Below are positions 32,740 to 42,189 of a DNA stretch of 64,000 bases, in pieces (position 1 is the stretch's first letter; every line of letters starts with the position of its first letter). The stretch comes from Piezodorus guildinii. Its lineage: Eukaryota > Arthropoda > Insecta > Hemiptera > Pentatomidae. Position numbers and translations under genes: made by a program. The notes below the pieces were generated by a model. It was given only the letters and a program-made list of their open reading frames with translations, did no database searches and was not told where the DNA came from. The DNA is taken from positions 179,042,789-179,106,788 of the forward strand of contig CM041293.1 of NCBI GenBank assembly GCA_023052935.1, written 5' to 3'.

Positions 32740-32954
32740 TTATATGTATGTAGATAAATAAAGTTAAAAATTAATTAATTAATTAATTTAGAAAATAAAA
32801 TAATAATAATTTTAAAAATAATAATAATAGTAAAATACAATTTTCAAATCTGCTTGTAAAAGTCCATTTTCGTAAGAAAGCACATCAATTCGTCAATTCT
32901 ACTTATATCGTTCCCCAAAGCAACCGCGACATTGAGTGGTATTCCCCTTTGAAT
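32415..32954 (-). mobile_element. Retroelement 3' fragment with (CCAA)n tail
   Basis: Target duplication AAATTAAAGG at 32,405-32,414 and 32,955-32,964. On the minus strand the element ends TTTTGTGCCAATAAAATATA followed by (ACCA)n, i.e. TTGG repeats on plus. Simple-repeat tails are typical of some LINEs and their SINEs. It contains an internal (TA)n. No ORF. Confidence 0.7.
32694..32731. repeat. (TA)n microsatellite
   Basis: About 19 TA units within the (CCAA)n-tailed element, followed by imperfect TATATTTATATG repeats. Confidence 0.9.
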
Positions 32955-33365
32955 AAATTAAAGGTACTTTAGTAGACGGAAATTTAAAAAATCATTTAAG
33001 CCCTGTCAGACCATTTTAATCAGAATGAAAACTACATGATATTAAATCCTATCAAATTTACATCGATATAGCGACTTTAATCAAAATCTGCAGAAACGTT
33101 TTCGAGAAAATCGAAAAAAGGTGCAAAATGCATAGTATAAAGTGGCTCTTCTGGTAAGCTCATTTTGATGAAAAAGGTTTTGTAACGTTTCGGGCGTATA
33201 TTTGTCTTAAATATGAAATTACAGTTTCATAGGACTTATGGTTTTCGCCTGGGAGTTACCACGGACACTCACACACACAGACCTTTTTGCGGGACTTGGT
33301 TATTTGGACTCAAGAGACCCTAAAATGTGTATTTTCATTGAAAACTGGAATTCGAATACGCTTTA

Positions 33366-33811
33366 GGTCCCCTAAAGCCTTTTAGTTTGTAATCCTTATA
33401 AGTTAATTCAGCGTTACGATAAATAACAATCATATGACCACAGGTTACTATCTGCTCATAAATTTAAAAAAATCTATTGTTAATTTAGAAATAATAGTTG
33501 AAATGCTAGGCACATTTAAACAATAATGTAATAGGTAAATTTCCTTCTATATAGGATAACTGCCAACTAGCCTTAAACATTTATTTTGCAAAATTTGTAA
33601 TTTCTTATAATTTGTCGCGCATGTGTTAGGCCTACAGGGCAAGCGTACCATATTATAGGCCTAATTTAAAGATAGGATAATAACTTTTTTATTAATTATA
33701 TTGAGCCTAAAATATTTGGATAACAGGAGGAATATTTTTTTGCATGATCCCTATAGCTTTATTTATTTGAGTGCGGTATGTTTTATTAATTCTTTATTGT
33801 ATACAATTTTT
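33366..33811. other. Unassigned AT-rich stretch
   Basis: No gene or repeat recognised. Confidence 0.35.
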
Positions 33812-33998
33812 TAGTGGCGCGACAGGTCGTTGAGGCCCTAGGATTACACTCACGTTACTTGATGCATTTTGTAGTGTAGGGTCATCACTCCCTACCTCTA
33901 ATTTTGTAAGTGGCCACCATTTGGCTGACGGATCCCACATACCCCTATTAATTTAATGCTAGAAAAAGTCCCTCTGAGACTATGACTCGAACTTACAA
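33812..33998 (-). mobile_element. SINE-1, 5'-truncated in the head
   Basis: Matches the body of the 16.2 kb copy (GCGCGACAGGTCGTTGAGGC, GATGCATTTTGTAGTGTAGG, CACCATTTGGCTGACGG). It breaks off in the B box (GACTCGAACTTACAA) with the A box missing. Confidence 0.8.
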
Positions 33999-34100
33999 GG
34001 GAAATATTGCGTCTGTTAAAAATTACGAACTCGAGTTTTCACCTGAAATACACGTGTCAGGGCCCGCTGAGTCCTATGTGAATTCTTATGGTGTGGCCTT
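33999..34100 (+). repeat. Repeat A-like end (variant A')
   Basis: GGGAAATATTGCGTCTGTT, GAACTCGAGTTTTCACCTGA and GGGCCCGCTGAGTCCTATGT resemble the left end of repeat A but then diverge (GTGAATTCTTATGGTGTGGC). A second A' is at 53,880-53,990. Confidence 0.55.
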
Positions 34101-34225
34101 GGTATATATATACGTTTGCCTATATATTGTATGAACGTATCATGAATGTCATAATTGATCACTATTATAAATATCCTAATTGGTATTGTAATATCACTCA
34201 TTAAAAATAAATAAAAGGACAGCAT

Positions 34226-34330
34226 GACCTTTTAATACTTCAAAGGCTATTTACCGGGTTCGAACCCTTAATGTTTGGCAAAGAAGGATGTTACGCTAGT
34301 CACTTCACCACCTGCGTACTGGAACTACAC
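34226..34330 (-). mobile_element. SINE-2 head
   Basis: On minus: GCAGGTGGTGAAGTGACTAG (A box TGGTGAAGTGAC) and B box GGGTTCGAACCCG, then AATAGCCTTTGAAG, which parallels the 19.3 kb copy. Confidence 0.6.
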
Positions 34331-34884
34331 CTCGCTCTTTAAGTTAATGGGAATTATTCATACCCAATTTTTATCAAATCTTCGTAGAAGGATTATGTAA
34401 AACCTCTATTTCGTAATGAGGTTTACCCGTTTTAGTAATAATAATAAGAAAAAAAGTGCAATATATGAAGAAAATCATAAATTTCCCCCAGAACCAGCAC
34501 ACGTTGGCTATTTAGTGTTTTGTAGTTAGGAGGGTCGTAGAGTGGTTTCGTGTATTTGTCAACGTCAGGAGGGTTGAGCCGTCATCCATCCGTCCCATTC
34601 AGTCTCACAACCTCCTCTTTTTCTCTTTTATTTTCCCCGCCGTACCTCTCGCAAATGATTTACACTCTAGTGAAGGCCCGACCGCATTATAAGGAACGGG
34701 AAACGGAAGTGAAAAAGAATGTTCTGAAAACTTCTTGAACAGGAAAACGATGGTTAATATGGGTAATCTAGTATGCTAATATAAATTATAGAAATAAATA
34801 TGTATCTGATAAAAATATATAAATTTATTTTTTAACTTTATAAAGTAAGTTCTCTTTTGTTATCAATTTAATCATCTGACGCAT

Positions 34885-34930
34885 TTTCATTCAATGACTA
34901 AGACGTTGATTTCCAAAGGTGCTTATCCAT
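34885..34930 (+). repeat. Repeat C fragment
   Basis: AAGACGTTGATTTCCAAAGG matches 63,725-63,745 (GAGACGTTGATTTCCAAAAG), and in part the sequence that flanks the inverted-repeat element at 35.36-38.48 kb. Confidence 0.45.
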
Positions 34931-35245
34931 TCTAGGAATTGCGAAAATCTATCACTACGATATTATTAAACCAACTTATTTGATTAATTTTGCATTAATA
35001 TCTAAATTTTTTGTTACTATAATAATAATACTTTTTTTTTCCCACCCCTACTTCGCCTTTGAAGGCTATACGGGGGTAAATTGCACCAAGGGGCGAGGGC
35101 GGGGGATTAATGCCCATATAAAAGTCCCCTCCGGTATATTAATAATACTTAGAACGATATTAAATGTGTTATTCGTACCCTTATAAAATAATTGCATTTA
35201 TAAATCGTGTTTTCAAATAGAATATTAAAATACAACTAAATAATG

Positions 35246-35250
<5 letters not shown>

Positions 35251-35318
<68 letters not shown>
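35251..35318. repeat. (TA)n microsatellite
   Basis: About 34 uninterrupted AT units, just left of the inverted-repeat element. Confidence 0.95.
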
Positions 35319-35321
<3 letters not shown>

Positions 35322-35435
35322 AATATCAATTTCGTAAAAAAATGCACTACAGTAACTTTTAGACGAGGAAGATGGTTGGGGGTGCGGCCATAAATTAAAA
35401 ACACACATTTAAATTAAGTGTTATTTTAATTATGT

Positions 35436-35474
35436 GCCGACGTTTCGGCCTACAATGTGGGCCTTCATCAGGGC
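35436..35474 (-). ncRNA. Hammerhead-ribozyme-like motif, left arm
   Basis: On minus: GCC, CTGATGA, A, GGCC, nine bases, GGCC, GAAAC, GTC, GGC. CTGATGA and GAAA are the hammerhead core words, GGCC/GGCC would be stem II, GCC/GGC stem I, and GTC the cleavage triplet. Two deviations: an extra A after CTGATGA, and no loop between GAAAC and GTC, so stem III could not close within one molecule. Activity is unproven. Confidence 0.4.
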
Positions 35475-36443
35475 TAAAAGAAACAAGATAACAACCAATG
35501 TAATTATAGACTTAATAATGCGTTAGGTATATAATAATAATATGACAGTAATAAATTATGGGAACATAAATAATATTAAATGTAAAATGATAATAAGATG
35601 ACAATTATAAGGTATGGAAATAAGGTGACAGTTATAAAGTATGGAAATAAACAAAATTAAGATGATAGTTATAAAGTATGGAAGTAAACATAATTGAGAT
35701 GATAATATTGTAATGAGAATATATAAAGAGAGACTAAGTAAATGAAAAAAATGATAAAGGAAAAATATGTGAACAATTAAAATTTTAAATATTAACAATT
35801 TTGAGTTGATATATGACGGTAATATATTAAAAACATAGTTAAGAGTATAGGTAATATATAAAAAAGAATATAGTCGAGGCAAGTATGTATTTTTTTCTTA
35901 TTGATAAGGATCTTTTTCATCGCCCATTTCTTTCTCCCCCTTTCCATACTCATATCTTTCTCCGTTACATATCCTGACATATAATTATTAGTTTAATATT
36001 ACATTATTTTAAAATTTAAATTATTTTTTATTCATACTGTTTCTCTTTTGTAATGACTATATTCTTTTTTTTATATATTACCTATACTCTCAACTATGTT
36101 TTTAATATATTACCGTCATATATCAACTCAAAATTGTTAATATTTAAAATTTTAATTGTTCACATATTTTTCCTATGTCATTTTTTTCATTTACTTAGTC
36201 TCTCTTTATATATTCTCATTACAATATTATCATCTCAATTATGTTTACTTCCATACTTTATAACTATCATCTTAATTTTGTTTATTTCCATACTTTATAA
36301 CTGTCACCTTATTTCCATACTTTATAATTGTCATCTTATTATCATTTTACATTTAATATTATTTATGTTCCCATAATTTATTGCTGTCAAATTATTATTA
36401 TATACCTAACGCATTATTAAGTCTGTAGTAGTAATGTGGTAAT

Positions 36444-38220
36444 GTGGCTTACTTTCAGTTAGTAAAAAACGAAACTTCAAAATTCTTAAAAAATAAGAAA
36501 AGAGAGTATCTTAAAGGCAAAATAATAGAAATAGAAAAACACAGAAGCGAAAATAACGTAAGAGAGATGTACAAAGGTATAAACAAATCGCGTAAAAGAT
36601 TTGAACCCCTATTGAATGGGATTAAAGATGCGAATAACAACATAATTGCGGATCCGACTGAGATATTAAATAAATTTAAAACGACACTTTGACGGCATTC
36701 TAAATACGGAAAATAATAATCAATCTCCTCCCTCGGAATACCAGAGCGCTGAACCATGGGTAGACGCACCGAGTAAAGAGGAAGTTGAAATAGCGATAGG
36801 AAAATTAAAGCGGTATAAAGCTGCAGGAAATGATAATATCACGAGTGAATTAATCAAAGCGTGTGGAGAAGCGGGCGATTCCAAATTACATGTTTTAGTT
36901 AAAAAGATCTGGGAAAATGAATAAATACCCGAAGAATGGAAAGAATCAATACTTATTCCGATTCACAAAAAAGGACCGAGGACGGATTGTAACAACTATC
37001 GTGGGATCTCTCTTCTCCCAGTATGCTATAAAATATTCTCGTCAATACTAACTAGCCGAATCACCGAATACGCTGAGGAAATTATCGGTGACTACCAATG
37101 TGGTTTTAGGCGGAATCGCTCGACTATTGATCAAATATTTTCCTTACGTCAAATATTAGAGAAGAAGCTGGAATACAACGGTGTAGTCCATCAACTTTAT
37201 ATAGATATTAAAAATGCTTATGATTCCATAGACCGTCAGAAGCTATATAACATCATGATTGAAAAGGAGATACCTAAAAAGTTAGTAAACCTAGTAGAGA
37301 TGTGTTTGTCGGAAACATTTCATAAAGTTAGAATCGATCATAATTACTCCGAGAGATTTGAGGTACGATCGGGTTTGAAACAGGGTGACGCCCTTTCACC
37401 TGTTTTGTTTAATATAGCCTTAGAATATGTTATAGAAAAGGTGATGTGTACCGAAAAAGGCTTAAATATGGGTGACAAGATTCCGGTTTTGGGGTATGCC
37501 GATGATTTGGTGCTACTAGGTGAAGACATGGAAACTATACAACTAAATACAAGTGTGTTAATAAAAACCGGTAAACAAATAGGTCTCGAATTAAATACCG
37601 ATAAGACGAAATATATGATTAGTTGCAGAAATGGTGGCGATCTTGATGATATTAATATTTCAGGTCATACTTTTGAACACGTAGAGAAATTCAAGTATTT
37701 AGGTTCTATGATAACAAGAAAGAATGAAATCCAGGAAGAAATAAGGTCCCGGTTAAAGGTGGGAAATGCGTGTTATTATTCAGTTGCTAAATTACTTAGC
37801 TCGCGGCTTCTGTCTAAAAACTTAAAGGTTAGAATTTATAAAACTATAGTTCTTCCAACGGTTCTTTACGGATGCGAAACGTGGCCGCTTACTTTAAAGG
37901 ATGAACAACGGCTTAAGGTTTTCGAGAATAAGGTACTGCGTAAAATATTTGGTCCGAAAGAGATGAGGCCACTGGGGAGTTTAGAAGGTTGCACAACGCG
38001 GAATTGCGGAGTTTATACCCTGTGAATATAATTGAGTTGATAGCATCGCGGAGACTGAAATTGGCGCGTAAAGTTGTTGGGCTTAGTGAGGAACGGATCC
38101 GAGAAAGTTGGTATTTGCTGAACCGACTGGTAGGCGTCCGAAAGGTAGGCCGAAGCGTCGATGGGAGGATTGCATTAAGGCTGATCTCGGGTGCTTGACC
38201 GGTGAACATTGGACGAGTCT
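36444..38220 (+). pseudogene. RTE-like LINE ORF (linker, RT, C-terminal domain)
   Basis: In order: a basic linker (KNKKREYLKGKIIEIEKHRS), a frame change near 36,690, then KLKRYKAAGNDNITSELIK, stop at about 36,922-36,924 (a TAA before IPEEWKESILIPIHKKG), NNYRGISLLPVCYKIFSSIL, YIDIKNAYDSIDRQKLY (motif A, with Asp), SGLKQGDALSPVLFN (motif B), GYADDLVLLGE (motif C), KYLGSMITRKNEIQEEIRS, LPTVLYGCETWPLTLKDEQR and a frameshift at about 37,962 into the end (NAELRSLYPVNIIELIASRR). The long open part is 37,255-38,025. Catalytic Asp residues are present, but a stop and at least two frame changes inactivate it. Confidence 0.85.
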
Positions 38221-38249
38221 GTGCAGGCGAAGTTTGTTGGTATCGGCCC

Positions 38250-38265
38250 CGAACCTTCGGGTTCG
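38250..38265 (+). other. RTE-like LINE 3' hairpin with UUCG tetraloop
   Basis: CGAACC-TTCG-GGTTCG: a perfect 6-bp stem (7 with the next C/G pair) closed by C(UUCG)G, one of the most stable RNA tetraloops. It lies 10 bases before the (ATT)n tail. Confidence 0.8.
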
Positions 38266-38330
38266 GTAAGCCTATTATTATTATTATTATTAAGTCTATA
38301 ATTACATTGGTTGTTATCTTGTTTCTTTTA

Positions 38331-38369
38331 GCCCTGATGAAGGCCCACATTGTAGGCCGAAACGTCGAC
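38331..38369 (+). ncRNA. Hammerhead-ribozyme-like motif, right arm
   Basis: The same word series as at 35,436-35,474 on the opposite strand. GTC is followed by GAC rather than GGC, so stem I is weakened here. Confidence 0.35.
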
Positions 38370-38552
38370 ACATAATTAAAATAACACTTATTTTAAATGT
38401 GTGTTTTTTAATTTATGACCGCACCCCCAACCATCTTCCTCATCTAATTTCTCAACGGTCAACAAAACGCCATCATTACAGTAACTTTTGGAAATCAAAG
38501 TCTCAATTCTCATTATATTACCGTTTTATGAGCCACTAACTTTGATTTGAAG

Positions 38553-38731
38553 GGGTCACATGTGGTGTAGTGGCTAATATAAAAGGCTTCTATGCCCAAG
38601 GTTGAGAGTTCAAAGAGGCAGATTACTATAGGATTTTCAAATGGAGTATCTGTAGCATCATTCGATTAGCCGCAGCTACATTATTTACGATTCTCGTGTC
38701 CAGAAGCTAAAAATTACATACAAAAAAACAT
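38553..38731 (+). mobile_element. SINE-2 copy
   Basis: The head is GGTCACATGTGGTGTAGTGG (A box TGGTGTAGTGGC) with a weak B box (GAGAGTTCAAAG). The body has CTGTAGCATCATTCGATTAG and ends AAAATTACATACAAAAAAAC. Confidence 0.6.
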
Positions 38732-38769
38732 TTTAGCTCTTTTTACCGGCTTTTGTCTTTGAAATCTAT

Positions 38770-38985
38770 GTCTAAATCAACAGATCCTTCAGAAATCTTA
38801 AAACAAAGCTTTCTAACTCTCTCAGCCACCTATCAAGATTATACTGTATTTATAATATGTATACCGACGAGACTAAAAATCTAGATAAAGTCGGCAGTTC
38901 GGTCGTTTTACCTAATGAGACCGTTCGGCACAGTCTCCCTTCCATTTATTCGATATTCACGTCAGAGCTCTTTGCTATAAAGTGA
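38770..38985 (+). pseudogene. I-type LINE RNase H fragment
   Basis: Reads YTDETKNLDKVGSSVVLPNE, then TVRHSLPSIYSIFTSELFAI, K, stop. TD..K....VG..VV......LP...SIFT.EL.AI is the start of the RNase H fold, with the first catalytic Asp (in TDET, usually TDGS) and the catalytic Glu (TSEL). RNase H domains occur in I-clade LINEs but not in the Jockey or RTE-like copies here, so this is a separate source. Confidence 0.75.
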
Positions 38986-39089
38986 CGTTGTGTGTTGCGC
39001 GCGAACGAATTTTTTCTTCATAACAGAAATTCTTGCAGTTTATCTTTTTACATTATAGAACTAATGAAGACCTGCAATGTGGACCTACA

Positions 39090-39385
39090 AAGAGGGAGCG
39101 GTCTAGTGGATAGAGCACTAGTCTACTGTTCTCCGGGTCCTGGGTTCGAATCCCGCCAGTGGCATAATATTATATATTCTGTTATTTCGGCTGACGGGCT
39201 ACCCTAGCTTGTGGATATGCTCCTAGACCCGTCCTGTTTCAAAAAAGTAACTAAAATTAGGTAAAAAATTACGGCATAATCACCTCACTGCACAGCCGTT
39301 GGCCTAGAAACAGTACGAATCTCTATATGTACTCTGCCCAAGACCCATCATGCGTTGTAGAGGTACAGGTAAAACAAAAATAACA
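39090..39385 (+). mobile_element. tRNA-derived SINE-3
   Basis: The head at 39,092-39,163 has A box-like GGTCTAGTGGATAG and a perfect B box GGGTTCGAATCCC. A proper acceptor stem cannot be formed (CAGTGGC has no partner at the 5' side), so this is a SINE head and not a tRNA gene. The body and tail contain GCCGTTGGCCTAGAAACAGT and AAGACCCATCATG, shared with 4735-4815, and end in an A-rich tail. Confidence 0.75.
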
Positions 39386-39699
39386 TTTAAAAAATATGTG
39401 GACCTTCATACGTTGATTTCACAATACATATTTTTGACTGTATTATGTAATCATATATTGACTTCAATCACAACTACCTCATTTTTTCCTTTCCAGTAGT
39501 TAAAACATGATTTCGGTTTCATGGTTGTTGGTTTGGGAAGCTTCATTTTTTTCCACAGACAAAGACCAATTTAGTATGTTTGTATGTTGCTCTAAATCGT
39601 CTTAATATATATTCCATAGTTAAGTATATCCAGCACTGAACTTTTTATAAATTATGAAATTAATTTTCCGGCAGTAAAAAACCTGTATTCCGTATTTCA

Positions 39700-39816
39700 C
39701 CAATCCCTTCCTTGATAAGCAATCACCCGGCTGTAAGGACCAATCACAGGGCTCATATCGCGGACCAATAGAATGCTCCCGTGACTATTATAATCCTGTA
39801 ATTCGATTCGTCCAAT
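39700..39816 (+). promoter_or_regulatory. Cluster of four CCAAT boxes
   Basis: CCAAT at 39,700-39,704, 39,740-39,744, 39,765-39,769 and 39,812-39,816, all on plus, spaced 40, 25 and 47 bp, in a GC-richer block. An octamer-like ATGCAGAT is at about 39,848. Clustered CCAAT boxes with an octamer are known from histone and snRNA promoters. No transcript start or gene is visible downstream, so the role is speculative. Confidence 0.3.
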
Positions 39817-40073
39817 GATAATCGAAAGTAATAAGGGGGCTGTAATATGCAGATGAGCACGGGGAAGTTTCCAGGATAATTTTTCAGGGTTGATGAAAAA
39901 TCATTTTTTCCATACTATAGGCGAAATAGGCTATCTATCGCTGACTTATTCTAGTAATTTTATTTTAAAAATTTAAACATTGTTTTTTTCGATATTTTTC
40001 TGTGGATATGTACTAATGTTATAACTTTTACTTCCATTTCCCTTTATGTACAATATATATCAAGAAAAATTAC

Positions 40074-40724
40074 TACGATCGTGAAAATTTTCGAATTCGA
40101 GTTTTCACCAGAAATACACGTTTTAGGTCTCCTAAGTCCAAACGACCAAGTCCCGCAAAAAGGTGTGTTTGTGTGTTGCTGTGTGTGCATGTAGTAAGTC
40201 TAGGGCCAAAAAAAAAAAGGATCTAAAATATCATTTTTAGGAAGCGTATATGCCTAAGTTGTCATAACAACTTTATTCCATGCAGTTTGCATCTTTTAAA
40301 AACAGCTTTGACGATTTTGATTAAATTTCTAGATCTAATGTCAAATTTAATGGACTTTAATATCATGTAAGGTTCATTCTATTGAAATAGTCTGACAGGG
40401 CTGAAATTCTTTTAAAATACCTTTAATTTTGCAGATTAAAAACCACATCATCTCATTAGCGTTATTAAAAAACACGGCTACATATACAAATTTAAAAACA
40501 AATAAAGGAGGAAAGAGAAAAAAAATGTAATTTTTAGATTTATAAAAATTTGAAAAGTAATATGAATGTAAAATATAAGGCTGAAAAGCTAAATATATTA
40601 AAAAATTTCTTTATCTTATGTACAAAGTTGGGAAATTTAATGTAAAGTGAAAAATTAATAGACAAGTAACCTCTGGTATCACTGTACATAACAATTATAT
40701 ATTTTTATTTTATATAATCTAAAA
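40074..40724 (+). repeat. Repeat A, forward, left part (continues at 45,053-45,190)
   Basis: Starts ACGATCGTGAAAATTTTCGA and continues through ACACGTTTTAGGTCTCCTAA and AATATCATGTAAGGTTC. The full-length Jockey is inserted after TATATAATCTAAAA; the rest of the copy resumes after the second TATATAATCTAAAA and ends GTGAAAGTCGAGTGTTGG. Confidence 0.8.
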
Positions 40725-40897
40725 GGAGAACAGATGTTTGAGCTTGACCCTGTATAAGGTTAGTTTTTTGTTAATGAAGTTTTTTCACTATTTAAAATGA
40801 ATAAAACTTAATTTTATTAAGTTTTGTGTGTGTTAAGAACATACTAATTTTAAAACTTATTAATTAATTTAAGTGAGTGCGCGAAGGAACAGGTAAT

Positions 40898-42150
40898 ATG
40901 ACGGAGCCCTCCTCGGCTTCAGACAGTGTTAGTGATATGGAAGCGATAGACTTAAATGCAACTAACGATTCTCAATGTGAAGGTGTGTGGGAGATAGTTA
41001 CAGGTCGAAAAACGCCATTCAGAAGGCGAAAGCGACCCAAGAAAAACAAAAACGGCCCACTAAAATCAACTCCGGACAACTTCAAACCTAACCAAATCAA
41101 CTCCATCCACATCAACTTTCAATAAAAATTTCAAATTTTAACAAATAGTGATGAAACCCAACAAAAAGAAACAGCACAAAGACGAACGATAAACTCCACA
41201 TTTTTCGTTAACGGAGTAGAAAAACTACTCAGCTTTTTTTACAATTTCTACAAAAGGTATGTGGTCCAAATTCATTTAACCTAAAATCCACGGCTAAAAA
41301 TATTTGTGTATACCCGCAAACACCTCAATCTACCGTGACAAAGTTAGCTCTCTCAAAAACAAGGAGCGGATTTTCACACATTTCAGCTTCCTGAAGATAG
41401 ATTCCACGAGTGGTTATCAAAAATCTCCATTACTAAAACTCCACACTCTGCTATCGTAGAGGCATTAAAAGATTATGGATATGATGTAGTAAACGTCAAC
41501 AACGTAATATCCCGATTTAAGGAACCGTTGCCAATGTTTTTTGATGATATTAGTAAACAAACATACAACGAAAATATATTTCAAATTAAATCAATTTACT
41601 ACACACGATGTGATCGGTCGAAGAACCTCGTAAGAAGAAAATTATTCCCTCTGTAATCGCTGTCAACAGTACGGTCACACTAAGAGCTATTGTAACCACA
41701 TACCTAAATGTGTCAGATGCGGGCAACAACACCAAAGCTCTTCCTGCCAGAAACCTCGAGATACACCCGCTACATGTGCAAATTGCCAAGGAGCTCACCC
41801 GGCAAACTATAGGGGATGTCAAACCCTGAAAGAATTGAGAACACTTCGATTCTCGCGAACTCATCCTCACCAGAGAACCGTGCCGCTCAACCTGCGCTCC
41901 TCCATTGATGCCGCAAGATTTTCCTCCACTGCCTCTACAAGCCACAGCAACCTCAGCCTACTCAAAGAGGACCGCCCCTGGCTCGCAGCAGCAGCTACAT
42001 CCCTCAGAAAGAAGACAAAACGAATATGTAAGTATGTCAGTATGAGGCAGGCAATTCTCAGCCGATGCCTTCTTGTGAGAATCCTCAAATTTTTACTTTT
42101 ACTACACGGTCTAAAAAAACCTTATCCAGCTCTTTCAGCATTCTTCAGCA
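40898..42150 (+). pseudogene. Jockey ORF1 (gag-like nucleic-acid-binding protein)
   Basis: ATG at 40,898 starts MTEPSSASDSVSDMEAIDLN; the first open part ends at 41,125 with an Arg/Lys-rich stretch (RRRKRPKKNKN). Later frames give ITKTPHSAIVEALKDYGYDV, FKEPLPMFFDDISKQTYNEN and three zinc knuckles: CNRCQQYGHTKSYC, CVRCGQQHQSSSC and CANCQGAHPANYRGC. That triple CCHC set is the normal C-terminal half of LINE ORF1 proteins, which coat the RNA. At least three frame changes. Confidence 0.8.
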
Positions 42151-42189
42151 GTTAGCACAATTTACTCAAGCCTTCGTCCCTGCTCATGG

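Larger units (their letters stand above)
31971..33365 (-). repeat. Repeat A, reverse, nearly complete, interrupted
   Basis: The family end TCTGGTGCGGGCAACACACG is at the left and TAAAATGTGTATTTTCATTG at the right. A 540-bp element (32,415-32,954) splits it, flanked by the duplicated word AAATTAAAGG. Without the insert the copy is about 840 bp. Confidence 0.8.
36428..38285 (+). mobile_element. RTE-like LINE, longest copy, inserted in the inverted-repeat unit
   Basis: Flanking words ATTATTAAGTCTGTA (36,413-36,427) and ATTATTAAGTCTATA (38,286-38,300) form the target duplication; the undisturbed left arm of the host unit reads GCATTATTAAGTCTATAATT in reverse complement. The element ends in the UUCG hairpin and an (ATT)n tail. 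It includes part of the linker before the RT, the full RT and the C-terminal domain, but lacks the endonuclease. Confidence 0.88.
35361..38476. mobile_element. Long inverted-repeat retroelement-like unit, possibly Penelope-type
   Basis: The left arm is about 35,361-35,876; the right arm is 36,054-36,427 continued at 38,286-38,450. They are inverted copies of each other, separated by a 177-bp spacer. The outer ends are flanked by the exact 13-bp duplication TACAGTAACTTTT (35,348-35,360 and 38,477-38,489). Each arm carries a hammerhead-ribozyme-like motif. An RTE-like LINE (36,428-38,285) is inserted in the right arm. No RT or endonuclease is encoded by the unit itself. Penelope-like elements are known to carry hammerhead motifs and often form inverted partial copies; that link is inference. 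Confidence 0.6.

Noticed and set aside
35556..36376. Two similar ~107-codon hydrophobic frames (35,556-35,882 minus and 36,053-36,376 plus)
   Set aside because: They are the two arms of one inverted repeat, AT-rich, with low-complexity Ile/Leu/Tyr translation and no start context. The DNA structure explains the similarity.
38331..38369. Calling the motif a proven hammerhead ribozyme
   Set aside because: The core words fit, but the extra A after CTGATGA and the absence of a stem III loop break the canonical fold. It is kept only as a hypothesis.
39092..39163. Possible functional tRNA gene
   Set aside because: A and B boxes are good, but the 5' bases do not pair with CAGTGGC to make an acceptor stem, and the sequence runs into a SINE body with an A-rich tail.
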